A DNA stretch of 52,414 bases, from assembly GCA_021157815.1 (NCBI GenBank), contig JAGGVT010000156.1, forward strand, positions 1 through 52,414, written 5' to 3'. The translations under genes were made by a program, and so were the position numbers. The notes beneath the pieces are model-generated. The model was given only the letters and a program-made list of their open reading frames with translations. It did no database searches and was not told the origin of the DNA. This document shows positions 42,511 through 50,762 of this stretch, one piece after another. The stretch comes from a bacterium. Its GTDB lineage: Bacteria > JAJVIF01 > JAGGVT01. The stretch's first letter is position 1, and every line of letters starts with the position of its first letter.

Positions 42511-42539
42511 TGGTAATTTAGTTGTAATGTGTTTATAAT
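42511..42539 (+). promoter_or_regulatory. Probable ssb promoter
   Basis: A perfect TATAAT at 42534-42539 with a weak -35 (TGGTAA at a 17-base spacing). Start ~50 bases before ssb. Consensus only on the -10. Confidence 0.4.
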
Positions 42540-42595
42540 ATTAAGTCATATCAACAGAAAACCAACAGGATTTCACATCCTGAAAGGAGACAGTT

Positions 42596-43087
42596 ATGTC
42601 AGGAGTAAACAAAGTTATTTTAGTCGGCAATCTTGGTGCGAAACCCGAGGCAACGTTCACAAAATCCGGTATTCCTATGACGAAATTTCGTATTGCTACA
42701 ACTGAATGGATTGGCAAGGATGAGAGCGGGAATAAAAAGGAACACACCGAATGGCACAGAATAGTTACATGGCGAGGACTTGCTGAAGTCTGCGACAAGT
42801 ATCTTGATAAAGGCACGAAAGTCTATATCGAGGGAAAGATTCGAACAAACAAATGGACCGGGGATGATAATGTAACGCGTTACACTACAGAAATCATAGC
42901 TGATAATATGGTTATTCTAACGCCAAAGGGAACACGTGAATCTGTTCCTGAAATGGAAGTTGACGCACCCGGCGTATACCCGTCATCGTCGGGAACATCA
43001 TTTCCACCCAAGGATTCCGGTACAGGCGGGGGCGCAACCAATGTCGATCTGGATAAAGACGAAGACCTCGACAATACGTTTTTATAA
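42596..43087 (+). CDS. ssb: Single-stranded DNA-binding protein
   Basis: 163 residues. OB-fold (residues ~1-105): MSGVNKVILVGNLGAKPEAT, FRIATTEWIGKDESGNKKEH, TEWHRIVTWRGLAEVCDKYL, KGTKVYIEGKIRTNKW and YTTEIIADNMVIL. A flexible serine- and glycine-rich tail (SSSGTSFPPKDSGTGGGATN) ends in an acidic tip DKDEDLDNTFL. That tip departs from the usual DDDIPF-type end, which docks partner proteins. AAAGGAG lies six bases before the ATG. Convergent with fliG, 37 bases apart, with no clear terminator between. Confidence 0.93.
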   Translation: MSGVNKVILVGNLGAKPEATFTKSGIPMTKFRIATTEWIGKDESGNKKEHTEWHRIVTWRGLAEVCDKYLDKGTKVYIEGKIRTNKWTGDDNVTRYTTEIIADNMVILTPKGTRESVPEMEVDAPGVYPSSSGTSFPPKDSGTGGGATNVDLDKDEDLDNTFL

Positions 43088-43124
43088 TTTGGATTTGTTG
43101 GCAGTTAAAATGAGTCAGTGGTGA

Positions 43125-44120
43125 TTATGTAATCATCTCGGTTTCGCCGCGCGCGATAATGATTTCGCCGGCATCCTCGAGTGATCGAATCACCTTGACA
43201 ATGCGTTGCTGTCCCGCCTCGACATCTTTAAGGCGCACCGGACCCATGAATTCCATGTCCTCTTTGAGCATTTCAGCGGCGCGTTTTGACAGGTTGCCAA
43301 GAATCTTGCTCTGAACTTCCTCAGCGACTCCCTTGAGCGCGAGTGAAAGTTCTTTGGTGTCAATCTCTCTAAGAACCTGCTGTATTGAACGGTCATCAAG
43401 AGTAACAATATCCTCGAAAACAAACATCTTGTTTTTAATCTCAGCGGCGAGGTCTGCATCTTCTTTTTCGATGTTCTCGAGGATTGACTTTTCCGTGCTT
43501 CTGTCCACATTGCTGAGGATTTGGACAACTGATTCCACGCCGCCAGCCTGTGTCATTTCCTGGCTCATGACACTTGACAGATTTTTTTCAAGAACATGTT
43601 CAACCTCGCGAATGACTTCCGGAGATGTTCTATCCATCAGAGCGATTCGACGGGTTACATCAGTTTGTATTTTTGGTGTAAGTTGGGAGATGACCATTGA
43701 TGACTGGGCTGGTCGAAGATATGCCAGCACCAGCGCTATGGTTTGCGGATGCTCGTTTCGAAGGAAATTCGCCAGGTTGGACGAGTCGGTTCTTCGGATG
43801 AAATCAAAAGGTGTAACCTGCAGGAATGTGCTCAGTTTATGCACTACCTCATCAGCTCTGTCAGCGCCCAGAGATTTTTCAAGGAGTTCCCGGGCGTAAT
43901 CCACACCGCCTTCAGTGATATATTTCTCCGCGATCACAGTTTGGTAGAAATCCTCGAAGACCTCGTCAAACGCGTCACTCTCAACCTTCCCGATATTGGC
44001 GATCTGCATCGTGAGATCCTCAATCTCGCTATCGACAAGGTGAGGATATACGCTGGCTGCTATCTCCTCGCCGAGAGCAATCATGAAAAGAGCCGCTTTC
44101 TGTCCACCGGTTAATGCCAT
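43125..44120 (-). CDS. fliG: Flagellar motor switch protein FliG
   Basis: 331 residues, exactly the family's length. It is part of the C-ring: the N-terminal domain binds FliF, the middle domain has EHPQTIALVLAYLRPAQSSM (the EHPQ motif), and the C-terminal domain carries the charged residues that meet the stator (DLAAEIKNKMFVFEDIVTLD, then RDIDTK-like and KRAAEMLKEDME motifs). GGQKAALFMIALGEEIAASV is the typical start. No Shine-Dalgarno site is seen before the ATG at 44120; a possible promoter with a dyad lies at 44134-44167. Last gene of the flagellar block. Confidence 0.94.
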   Translation of the reverse strand: MALTGGQKAALFMIALGEEIAASVYPHLVDSEIEDLTMQIANIGKVESDAFDEVFEDFYQTVIAEKYITEGGVDYARELLEKSLGADRADEVVHKLSTFLQVTPFDFIRRTDSSNLANFLRNEHPQTIALVLAYLRPAQSSMVISQLTPKIQTDVTRRIALMDRTSPEVIREVEHVLEKNLSSVMSQEMTQAGGVESVVQILSNVDRSTEKSILENIEKEDADLAAEIKNKMFVFEDIVTLDDRSIQQVLREIDTKELSLALKGVAEEVQSKILGNLSKRAAEMLKEDMEFMGPVRLKDVEAGQQRIVKVIRSLEDAGEIIIARGETEMIT

Positions 44121-44133
44121 AAGTTCAGATTTA

Positions 44134-44167
44134 ATTATACCGTAGTTTGGATATTTTATAAATATCC
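44134..44167 (-). promoter_or_regulatory. Possible fliG promoter overlapping a perfect dyad
   Basis: On the minus strand TTTATA-17-TATAAT (44162 to 44134) stands 14 bases before the fliG ATG. GGATATTT-TAT-AAATATCC (44149-44167, perfect 8-3-8 dyad) overlaps its -35. It could be an operator or an RNA hairpin after fliF. Confidence 0.45.
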
Positions 44168-44171
44168 AGTT

Positions 44172-45755
44172 TTATTCTTTTAGCCACGTCTTGAGCACTC
44201 GCGCGGCTTCTTCCGGATTCTCCTTCGCGATTCTCACAACTTCCTCCCGCAACTTGGCAGTAACAGCATCCGGGCCTTGCGCTGAAAAAATATCCGGATC
44301 AACTGCCCCGATCGTCTCTGCTGCAAGTTCACCAGACTCAAGCCCTGGCAATGAAGCTGCAACGGGCAGTTTGATTGGCTTCATGAGTTTGAACAGAGTG
44401 AATCCAAGCAATACTGCTGTAAGTATTAAAAGACCATAAGTGATATTCTGTTTTTGAGATGCCGCTGCGATGGTTTTCGCTCGCGCTTCTTCCATTTCCT
44501 TCTGGAATGTCGTATCGAATATCTGCGCGGAGACTGTCAGTGTGTCTCCACGTGTTTTATCGAAATTGACAGCGTTCCGGACAAGATTTTCCAAACTTGT
44601 TTTTTCGGACGGTTCCAGTTTCTCAGCGTTAAGAAGAACAGAGACACTCAGGCGTTTTATCGCTCCCTGGGCGAATAATGTTTTTGTCAGTTTTTCGTTT
44701 ACTTCGTAATTTCTGGTTTCCGAAGTTTCATCCGATTTGCTGGATGTTTCCTGAGTGTTGGATGCTGCCTGGTATGATGGCAGGTTCGCTGTAGCTCCGG
44801 CGACACCGCCACCGCTTGCAGGTGAATTTCGTGTTGATATTTCAGATATCTCATGGCTTCGCAGTATTCCGGTATCGGTTCCGGCGATTGGATCGTATTC
44901 GGTTTTTTGTTCCTCAACCTTGTCGAAATCGAGATCAGCGCTGACAGCAATCGTGATGTTGCCCATGCCATACGCCGGTTCAAGCACCATTTTGATCTTT
45001 CTCTTCAGTGATTCCTCGAACTGCCTTAGATAGCTCTGTTGATTGGGAAGCGGCTGCAGGTCATATCCATCTGCCATTGAACCACCAGCCAGCATGTTCG
45101 CTTTGTCATCCATTACTGTGACATTGGATGAGTCCAGTCCGGGAACAGCGCTGGCGACAAGGGCTGAAATAGCAGCCATTTTTGACGACTTAATCTTCAT
45201 GGCTCCCTGCAGTTTAAGCACGACAGACGCGGTTGGTTCCTGCTGGTCCTCCATGAAGGGTGTTGGATCCGGTATAACCAGATGGACACGCGCGAATTCA
45301 ACCTCTTCAAGGCTGATGAGAGTTCTGGCAAGTTCGCCCTCAAGCGCGCGCTTGTAATCCACCTGCTGCTGGAACGATGACAGTGTCATCCGGTTCTTGT
45401 CGAAGAGTTCATATCCTGTTTGCGCGGATGGCAGAAATCCTTTTCCAGCGAGTGCGATTCGCATTCTGTCGCGATCTACCAGGGGAACATGAATATCCTT
45501 GCCACCGGCACGAACTTTGTAGGTGATATTTTGGGCATCCAGTTCCTGGATTATTTCAGAGGCATCTTTCAAATCCAGTCCGCCGTACAGAAGAACATAA
45601 TCGGGTTTGAATGCGTAAGTGACCAACAGAAAGATTCCAACCACAACCAGTATCAGAGCGCTGCTGATTATGATTTTCGAATTCAGATCAAGCGAATTGA
45701 ACATGTTCTTGATCTGGTCGATTCCTGTTGCTTGTGTTTCGTTTTCCGGTTCCAT
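44172..45755 (-). CDS. fliF: Flagellar MS-ring protein FliF
   Basis: 527 residues from ATG 45755 (GGGGA upstream; the frame is open to 45791). Two membrane helices flank the large periplasmic part: IIISSALILVVVGIFLLVTY (~25-47) and QNITYGLLILTAVLLGFTLF (~415-440). Between them are LLYGGLDLKDASEIIQELDA, then KGFLPSAQTGYELFDKNRMT and QVDYKRALEGELARTLISLE, ARVHLVIPDPTPF, the ring-building motifs. The cytoplasmic tail (EVVRIAKENPEEAARVLKTW) binds FliG, encoded next. Base of the flagellar rotor in the inner membrane. Confidence 0.94.
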   Translation of the reverse strand: MEPENETQATGIDQIKNMFNSLDLNSKIIISSALILVVVGIFLLVTYAFKPDYVLLYGGLDLKDASEIIQELDAQNITYKVRAGGKDIHVPLVDRDRMRIALAGKGFLPSAQTGYELFDKNRMTLSSFQQQVDYKRALEGELARTLISLEEVEFARVHLVIPDPTPFMEDQQEPTASVVLKLQGAMKIKSSKMAAISALVASAVPGLDSSNVTVMDDKANMLAGGSMADGYDLQPLPNQQSYLRQFEESLKRKIKMVLEPAYGMGNITIAVSADLDFDKVEEQKTEYDPIAGTDTGILRSHEISEISTRNSPASGGGVAGATANLPSYQAASNTQETSSKSDETSETRNYEVNEKLTKTLFAQGAIKRLSVSVLLNAEKLEPSEKTSLENLVRNAVNFDKTRGDTLTVSAQIFDTTFQKEMEEARAKTIAAASQKQNITYGLLILTAVLLGFTLFKLMKPIKLPVAASLPGLESGELAAETIGAVDPDIFSAQGPDAVTAKLREEVVRIAKENPEEAARVLKTWLKE

Positions 45756-45895
45756 GACTATCCCCAGTCTTGAAAAAGTTTTGAAATGCAAATTTCGCGT
45801 CCCGGATGTTACCTTGTTTTAAGAACATTCAAGAAGCGATTCCAACGTATGTATTTATAAATCTACCCCTAACCTAAAAGCCCCCTCTGCTTTTA

Positions 45896-46195
45896 TTAAA
45901 CCGGCATACGGGATATCTCCTGGTATGCCTCGACTATCTTGTTTCTGACCGACATCATAAGTTCCATCGCTATTGAATATTTCTCCATCGCGATGACAAC
46001 CTCGTGCAGTTCAACATTCTCGCCTTTGGTGAACGCAATCTGCATCGAGTCAGATTCCGTTTTCAGCTGGTTTATTTTATCTATCGCTTCAGTCAGCATA
46101 TCGCCAAAGGAGGAGCTGTCGCCGCCCGCCTGTTTTAACGGCTGTGACTGGCCTTTACCGATAAGCATGTCTATTTGATTTATTCCATGGACCAT
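45896..46195 (-). CDS. fliE: Flagellar hook-basal body protein FliE
   Basis: 99 residues, the rod adaptor between the MS ring and the proximal rod. FGDMLTEAIDKINQLKTESD, EVVIAMEKYSIAMELMMSVR and NKIVEAYQEISRMPV are the diagnostic C-terminal block. AGGA stands 7 bases before the ATG. Gap to fliF is ~140 bases and contains no coding sequence but a purine-rich stem (AAAAGC...GCTTTT on the minus strand). Confidence 0.92.
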   Translation of the reverse strand: MVHGINQIDMLIGKGQSQPLKQAGGDSSSFGDMLTEAIDKINQLKTESDSMQIAFTKGENVELHEVVIAMEKYSIAMELMMSVRNKIVEAYQEISRMPV

Positions 46196-46217
46196 TTATC
46201 TATCCTGCTTTGTTTGT

Positions 46218-46625
46218 TTAACTGCTAATCTGCAACGCTCTAAGCAATATCTCCTTTGATGTTTCCAGGGTTGTCAGGTTCGCCTGATACGCTCTGCTCG
46301 CGGCGATCAGATCAACCATTTCGAGAATAGGATTAACATTGGCGTAAGCGACATAACCCTGTTCATTCGCATGCGGATGAGATGGGTCGTAAACAAGTTT
46401 CGGCGGCGCATTGTCATCCACAATCGCTGCAACTTTCACGCCGGAGATGCCATCGCCGGCTGTAACCGGATTGGACTGGAAAATCGCAAGTTTCCGCCTG
46501 AAGATGTCATCGCCGGGTTTGGCGGTGTTATTCGCGTTTGCCAGATTGGATGCGATGAGATCCATCCGGACTCTTTCCGCTGTAAGCCCTGAACCTGATA
46601 TTTGAAAACTTTCAAAAAGTCCCAT
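46218..46625 (-). CDS. flgC: Flagellar basal-body rod protein FlgC
   Basis: 135 residues. Proximal rod subunit: FQISGSGLTAERVRMDLIAS, then NLANANNTAKPG, EQGYVAYANVNPILEMVDLI and SRAYQANLTTLETSKEILLR, all standard FlgC elements. GGGAG lies ~8 bases before the ATG. It lies 22 bases before fliE and 15 bases after flgB, so the three are co-transcribed. Confidence 0.94.
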   Translation of the reverse strand: MGLFESFQISGSGLTAERVRMDLIASNLANANNTAKPGDDIFRRKLAIFQSNPVTAGDGISGVKVAAIVDDNAPPKLVYDPSHPHANEQGYVAYANVNPILEMVDLIAASRAYQANLTTLETSKEILLRALQISS

Positions 46626-46640
46626 GATTTATTCTCCCTG

Positions 46641-47051
46641 CTAACGTCTGCCCTCGGATATAACCGATTTCAATCCCGCGAAATTCTTCGACAAGAATCT
46701 GCTAACCGCAGTGAAATAAATTGAGTTCGCGCTCAGTTCGGCAAGTTCATGTTCAAGGTCAACATTGTTGCCATCCTGGCGCATCGTTGTGCTTTTATCC
46801 CGAATGATTGACATGTTGCCTGACAATTTGGATTTCGAACCTGCCAGGTGGCGTGGATGGGTTTTTGTCAGAACGGACGGATTGACACTTCCCGCCGCAC
46901 TCTTCTTTTCATCCATTAAAACCTTGAACGCTTTATATCCGGGTGTTTCGATGTTTGCGATGTTCGATGAAATAGCACGGTTTTTTGCCGTACTGTAATC
47001 CAGTCCTTCGGATAGAATCTGGATTCTGTCTGAAAATATTTGTGGTGACAT
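46641..47051 (-). CDS. flgB: Flagellar basal-body rod protein FlgB
   Basis: 136 residues. Rod protein paired with FlgC: RIQILSEGLDYSTAKNRAIS, then SNIANIETPGYKAFKVLMDE and NNVDLEHELAELSANSIYFT. The gene starts with AGGGA six bases upstream. The 100 bases before it contain overlapping dyads CTTATAAG (47074) and GACTTAAAGTC (47081). It is the first flagellar gene of this block after the HDOD gene. Confidence 0.94.
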   Translation of the reverse strand: MSPQIFSDRIQILSEGLDYSTAKNRAISSNIANIETPGYKAFKVLMDEKKSAAGSVNPSVLTKTHPRHLAGSKSKLSGNMSIIRDKSTTMRQDGNNVDLEHELAELSANSIYFTAVSRFLSKNFAGLKSVISEGRR

Positions 47052-47151
47052 GCTGTTTCCCTGTTAATCAAAACTTATAAGACTTAAAGTCGTAAACCAA
47101 AAAAAAATGCATTTCCCGTTATTCTTTCGTCATTTCCCAATTATTCTTTAA

Positions 47152-48045
47152 TTACTGTTCAGATATCTCGACAAGCTTGACTGACTTATTATCATCCGGG
47201 AAAAGATCTCCCATCTGTGTCATTTCGCTTGAGAGGTATTCCTCAACGTGCTTTTTAACAGTCTCGTCAATGCCCAGTTCCTTGATGATAAATTCCTCAA
47301 GGCTTTCTGAGTCTTCGTTATTGCCGATGCCGATTCCGAATTCCCTGACCCATGTATCAGCGAGATTCACAATTCCAATCAGCGCTTTATTATCATCGCT
47401 TTCGAGCGGGTTATGGTGTTTTCTAACAGCAAAGGCCATGAACTCGGGAAAGTTCCATTTTTCAAGGATTCGTCCGCCTACCTCAGCATGATGAATTCCC
47501 AGAAGTCTTTCTTCAGCGATTGCAAAGTTGATTTTATGTTCATTGGCGAGTTCCACAACTTCGTTGTATGATCCTTTGAGGAAATTACCGAGAATCAGTT
47601 TACCGATATCATGAAGAATACCTACAGTGAAAGCTTCATCCGGTTTGGCTTTTTCAGAGAGTTTTGATATCAATCCAGCGACGTAAGCGACTGCATAGGA
47701 ATGTTTCCACAGTTCGCCCTTGGAGATCATATAGCCCTCGACAGCGCCGTTGAGATGAGTTGACGCGGAAGCTGTAATCAGAAGAGTTCGAATTTGGCGG
47801 AATCCAAGAATGACAATCGCTTCCGATAACGTGCGAATTTGTCGTGGGTATCCATAAAACGCCGAGTTCGCCATTTTGATTATTTTAGCCGTTATCGATT
47901 GGTCCTTGCTGATCAAATCGGTAAGATCACGAATTGAGCACGCCGGATCATTCAGCATAGCAATGCTTCGATTGACAACCTCGGATAAAACCGGCAGATT
48001 ATTCACCGATTCCAGTATTTGTTTATCTGTTACTTTCTTTAGCAT
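47152..48045 (-). CDS. HDOD domain protein (signal or regulatory)
   Basis: 297 residues, almost all one HDOD domain: NNLPVLSEVVNRSIAMLNDP at the start, SITAKIIKMANSAFYGYPRQ, EAIVILGFRQIRTLL, VGILHDIGKLILGNFLKGSY (HD motif) and LGIHHAEVGGRILEKWNFPE. HDOD proteins are related to HD hydrolases and often regulate motility, but usually lack catalysis. Position upstream of flgB on the same strand suggests a link with flagella. No Shine-Dalgarno site or good promoter is visible before the ATG. Its partners are unknown. Confidence 0.85.
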   Translation of the reverse strand: MLKKVTDKQILESVNNLPVLSEVVNRSIAMLNDPACSIRDLTDLISKDQSITAKIIKMANSAFYGYPRQIRTLSEAIVILGFRQIRTLLITASASTHLNGAVEGYMISKGELWKHSYAVAYVAGLISKLSEKAKPDEAFTVGILHDIGKLILGNFLKGSYNEVVELANEHKINFAIAEERLLGIHHAEVGGRILEKWNFPEFMAFAVRKHHNPLESDDNKALIGIVNLADTWVREFGIGIGNNEDSESLEEFIIKELGIDETVKKHVEEYLSSEMTQMGDLFPDDNKSVKLVEISEQ

Positions 48046-48258
48046 AATTGTATAAGTTTACCCAATAAAACTAGACGCTTATTTTGCTCTTATGACAAAC
48101 TTGTGCAAAATTGTGAATAATTTGTGTGTAATATTTTCATGAAATCTTTTCAGTAAAATTAAATCCTATTAAATTTAATCAAATCTGTACACGTCTAATT
48201 TTTACTCAAAAACGTGTCCTGACTTGTTAAAGTTATTCACATGCATAGTCAACCTGAC
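48046..48258 (-). other. Gap between GT2 and HDOD genes
   Basis: 213 AT-rich bases, including ATTAAATCCTATTAAATTTAA and TTTACTGAAAAGATTTCATG on the minus strand. A promoter for the HDOD gene is expected here; only a weak TTTACT-18-TATTAC match was found. Nothing coding. Confidence 0.35.
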
Positions 48259-49278
48259 CTACGTTGATTTCAATTTCCTGGCAATTCGTCCGCCGCGAAT
48301 AAACTCTTTCAACCTGCCATATTCTTTCCCGTCAGCGTATATTATTCTGCCCTTGTTGATTGCCCTCACAGCTTTTGACGGGAAAACAAACCAACTTAGT
48401 AAGAGCAGAGGCGATGTTATGAACGTTCGAATGAACTGATATAGTTCCTGCAGGGCGATTGGAAAAAAATCTCTAATCAACCCTGACATCTCCTCATTTT
48501 TCAACCAGACAAGGTATCTGTTTGTATGCGCCTTGAACCTGATTGGAAACGATTTACGTCCGCCGCTTCCGCCGCCTGCGTGTTTCGCCTGTGCATCCGG
48601 GACATATCTTGATTCATAACCTTTGAAAAGAAGCCTGTAATCCAGATCAACATCCTCAAGGTAACTGAAAAAGTCCCGGTCAAAAATCTCGCTGCCTATT
48701 GACACATCGGAAAGCGCTTTGCGGTTATACAATGCCGCGGAGGCGCTTACTCCGAATACTTCGCAGGATTTGTCATAATCTCCTGCCGGTTCGTTTTTTC
48801 CTCTCGCCTGTACGATTCTATCGGTGAATATTTCATGCCCGGCGGAATCGATTGTTTTGTCCTTATTATTAATATCTATCCGCCAATTTAGAATTTTCCC
48901 CGCAACTGAACCTTTCGGACGATTTCCCCCGATTTCAATCTCATTCACAAGCCTGGAAATGTAGTCAGGATTCATGACGACATCCTGGTTGAGCGCCAGG
49001 ATATAGTCTCCTGATGCGTGTGCTATTCCGCGATTCATTCCCCGGGCGAATCCGATATTGGCGGGGAGAAGTTCCAGTTTCCAGATAATGTTTTTATTGG
49101 AGCTAACGGAGTCCAGCAGTGGGCGAAGCGTATCCGCGCTGCCATCAGTGGAACCGTTGTCAACGACAATTAACTCCAACGGCAAATAGCTCTGGGAGAC
49201 AATACTCTCAAAGCAATCATTCAGAAATCGCTTTGGATTCCATGTGAGGAGAATTATCGAGACAAGCTTATACGACAT
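48259..49278 (-). CDS. Glycosyltransferase family 2 (WbbL-like)
   Basis: 339 residues. VSIILLTWNPKRFLNDCFES, then LELIVVDNGSTDGSADTLRP, ANIGFARGMNRGIAHASGDY, ILALNQDVVMNPDYISRLVN (DxD-type NQDV), FGVSASAALYNRKALSDVSI and FFSYLEDVDLDYRLLFKGYE (EDVDLDYR). A C-terminal membrane-proximal helix (LLLLSWFVFPSK) anchors it. Typical of dTDP-rhamnosyl- or similar transferases for surface glycans. AGGA lies 7 bases before the ATG at 49278. Promoter at 49318-49346. Confidence 0.85.
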   Translation of the reverse strand: MSYKLVSIILLTWNPKRFLNDCFESIVSQSYLPLELIVVDNGSTDGSADTLRPLLDSVSSNKNIIWKLELLPANIGFARGMNRGIAHASGDYILALNQDVVMNPDYISRLVNEIEIGGNRPKGSVAGKILNWRIDINNKDKTIDSAGHEIFTDRIVQARGKNEPAGDYDKSCEVFGVSASAALYNRKALSDVSIGSEIFDRDFFSYLEDVDLDYRLLFKGYESRYVPDAQAKHAGGGSGGRKSFPIRFKAHTNRYLVWLKNEEMSGLIRDFFPIALQELYQFIRTFITSPLLLLSWFVFPSKAVRAINKGRIIYADGKEYGRLKEFIRGGRIARKLKST

Positions 49279-49317
49279 CCGTTAATCCTGCACCGGACGC
49301 CATAATAATCCACTGAG

Positions 49318-49346
49318 ATTATACATTAGTTTTAATCTGATTTAAA
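49318..49346 (-). promoter_or_regulatory. Promoter of the GT2 gene at 48259
   Basis: TTTAAA, 17 bases, TATAAT on the minus strand; start near 49311, ~33 bases before the ATG. Confidence 0.55.
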
Positions 49347-49400
49347 GTCTTATATTGGATTATTTGGTTATTTCTGAATACATCTTTTTCGAAATTAAAA

Positions 49401-49493
49401 ATGTAACCCGGTATCCCTTTATCGCGGAAACATGTAACCCGGTATCCCTTTACCGACGAAACATGTAACCCGGTGTCCCTTCACCGGGGAAAA
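49401..49493. repeat. Triple tandem 31-base GTAACCCGG repeat
   Basis: ATGTAACCCGGTATCCCTTT occurs at 49401, 49432 and (as ATGTAACCCGGTGTCCCTTC) 49463, 31 bases apart, each followed by a variable ~11-base end. Each unit corresponds to half of the palindromic elements elsewhere. It lies immediately 3' of the DAHP synthase stop codon at 49495. Confidence 0.8.
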
Positions 49494-49494
49494 C

Positions 49495-50505
49495 CTAATT
49501 TACATTTACATTCATGACAGATGCCAGTTTGCGAATCTCAACCATAAGCGATTTGAACTCATCCGGATTCAATGACTGGCCGCCATCCGAAAGTGATAAC
49601 TCCGGATTTGTATGAACTTCAATAAGAAGGCCATCCGCTCCCGCGGCGAGAGCGGCTTTGCTCATCGAGGATATGAAATTGCGCTTTCCTGTTGCATGCG
49701 ATGGGTCAACGATTATCGGCAGATGCGATTTCTCTTTCACGGCGGGAATAATCGAAAGGTCGAGAGTGTTTCGAGCGAAATTGCCAAACGTGCGTATTCC
49801 ACGCTCGCAGAGAATGACATTCTCATTTCCGCCTGAAATAATATATTCAGCCGCAAGAAGCAGTTCCTCGATTGTCGCCGACATTCCGCGCTTCAACAGA
49901 ATCGGTTTTGATGTTTTCCCCAGGCGTTTCAAAAGCGAAAAATTCTGCATGTTGCGCGAACCGACTTGAATCGCATCGGCAATCTTCTCGACCCTGCCAA
50001 CGGAATTGACATCGATTGCCTCGGTTACAACAAGCACACCGGTTTGTTTTCGGATTTCAACCAGGATATCAAGGCCCTCATACTCCAAACCCTGGAAGGA
50101 GTAGGGGCTGGTTCTAGGCTTAAACGCGCCACCGCGCATCAGCGCAAGGTTTTCAGATTTCAAAAGTGACGCGATTTCCAATCCAAGTTCGACACTCTCA
50201 ACCGCGCAGGGGCCTGCCATAACACAGAAATTCCCGCCACCGATACGGCGGTCGCCGACCTCAATAATCGTGTCCTCAGGTTTGTGATTTCGCGACGCCA
50301 GTTTGTATCGCGCCTCTGTATGGACAATCCGCTCAATTCCGTTAAACGCGCTCAGCGACGGCACCTCGACACTATCATCTTTGACATAAATCATTGCAGC
50401 CGTGCCGTTGCGAAGAACATCAGCATTCAGGTTGAACTCATCCAGACGTTCAACCACACGATTGACATCGCTTTCACTTGCACTATTTCGCATGAAGATT
50501 AGCAT
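49495..50505 (-). CDS. aroF: 3-deoxy-7-phosphoheptulonate synthase, type I beta
   Basis: 336 residues, first step of aromatic amino acid synthesis (PEP plus erythrose 4-phosphate to DAHP). The N-terminus (MLIFMRNSASESDVNRVVER) is the ferredoxin-like regulatory domain found in the Thermotoga-type enzyme. Then VMAGPCAVES, MRGGAFKPRTSPYSFQGLEY, VVTEAIDVNSV, IQVGSRNMQN, KPILLKRGMSATIEELL, ICERGIRTFGNFARNTLDLS, then PIIVDPSHATGKR and the ADGLLIEVHTNPE block near the C-terminus, all matching catalysis and metal binding. AAGG stands close to the ATG; a TATAAT (50544-50549, minus strand) lies ~39 bases before it. Confidence 0.92.
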   Translation of the reverse strand: MLIFMRNSASESDVNRVVERLDEFNLNADVLRNGTAAMIYVKDDSVEVPSLSAFNGIERIVHTEARYKLASRNHKPEDTIIEVGDRRIGGGNFCVMAGPCAVESVELGLEIASLLKSENLALMRGGAFKPRTSPYSFQGLEYEGLDILVEIRKQTGVLVVTEAIDVNSVGRVEKIADAIQVGSRNMQNFSLLKRLGKTSKPILLKRGMSATIEELLLAAEYIISGGNENVILCERGIRTFGNFARNTLDLSIIPAVKEKSHLPIIVDPSHATGKRNFISSMSKAALAAGADGLLIEVHTNPELSLSDGGQSLNPDEFKSLMVEIRKLASVMNVNVN

Positions 50506-50677
50506 GATTTACCTTAAAAACTCCCTGCTGAAAAGAGTATGGAATTATAACATATTGAGGCTGGATTTAAGGAGTCTGCAAATTGCAGGTTGAGGAAGAG
50601 CCGAACAGTTTGTGGATGAGAACTTAAAAAATGGTGAGGTGAAGTAATAATTTTGTTTTCTATTTCTCATGAATCAA
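50506..50677 (-). promoter_or_regulatory. Upstream region of aroF with probable -10 box
   Basis: A TATAAT (minus strand, 50544-50549) with a weak -35 (CTTAAA at 16 bases), and a CTGCA-AAT-TGCAG dyad at 50576-50588. No gene is present here. Confidence 0.4.
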
Positions 50678-50706
50678 TTGATCAATTTATCTTTTTAAGG
50701 TACGAT
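50678..50706 (+). promoter_or_regulatory. Promoter of the right-end four-gene cassette
   Basis: TTGATC, 17 bases, TACGAT; start near 50713, about 50 bases before the ATG at 50763. Confidence 0.55.
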
Positions 50707-50762
50707 CAAATAAGTAAAACTTATTCGGGCTTATCAACTATAAAACATGAAATGGAGAGGCG

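Noticed and set aside
47074-47091. CTTATAAG and GACTTAAAGTC dyads as a flagellar operator
   Set aside because: Short AT-rich dyads are expected by chance, and no promoter fits around them.
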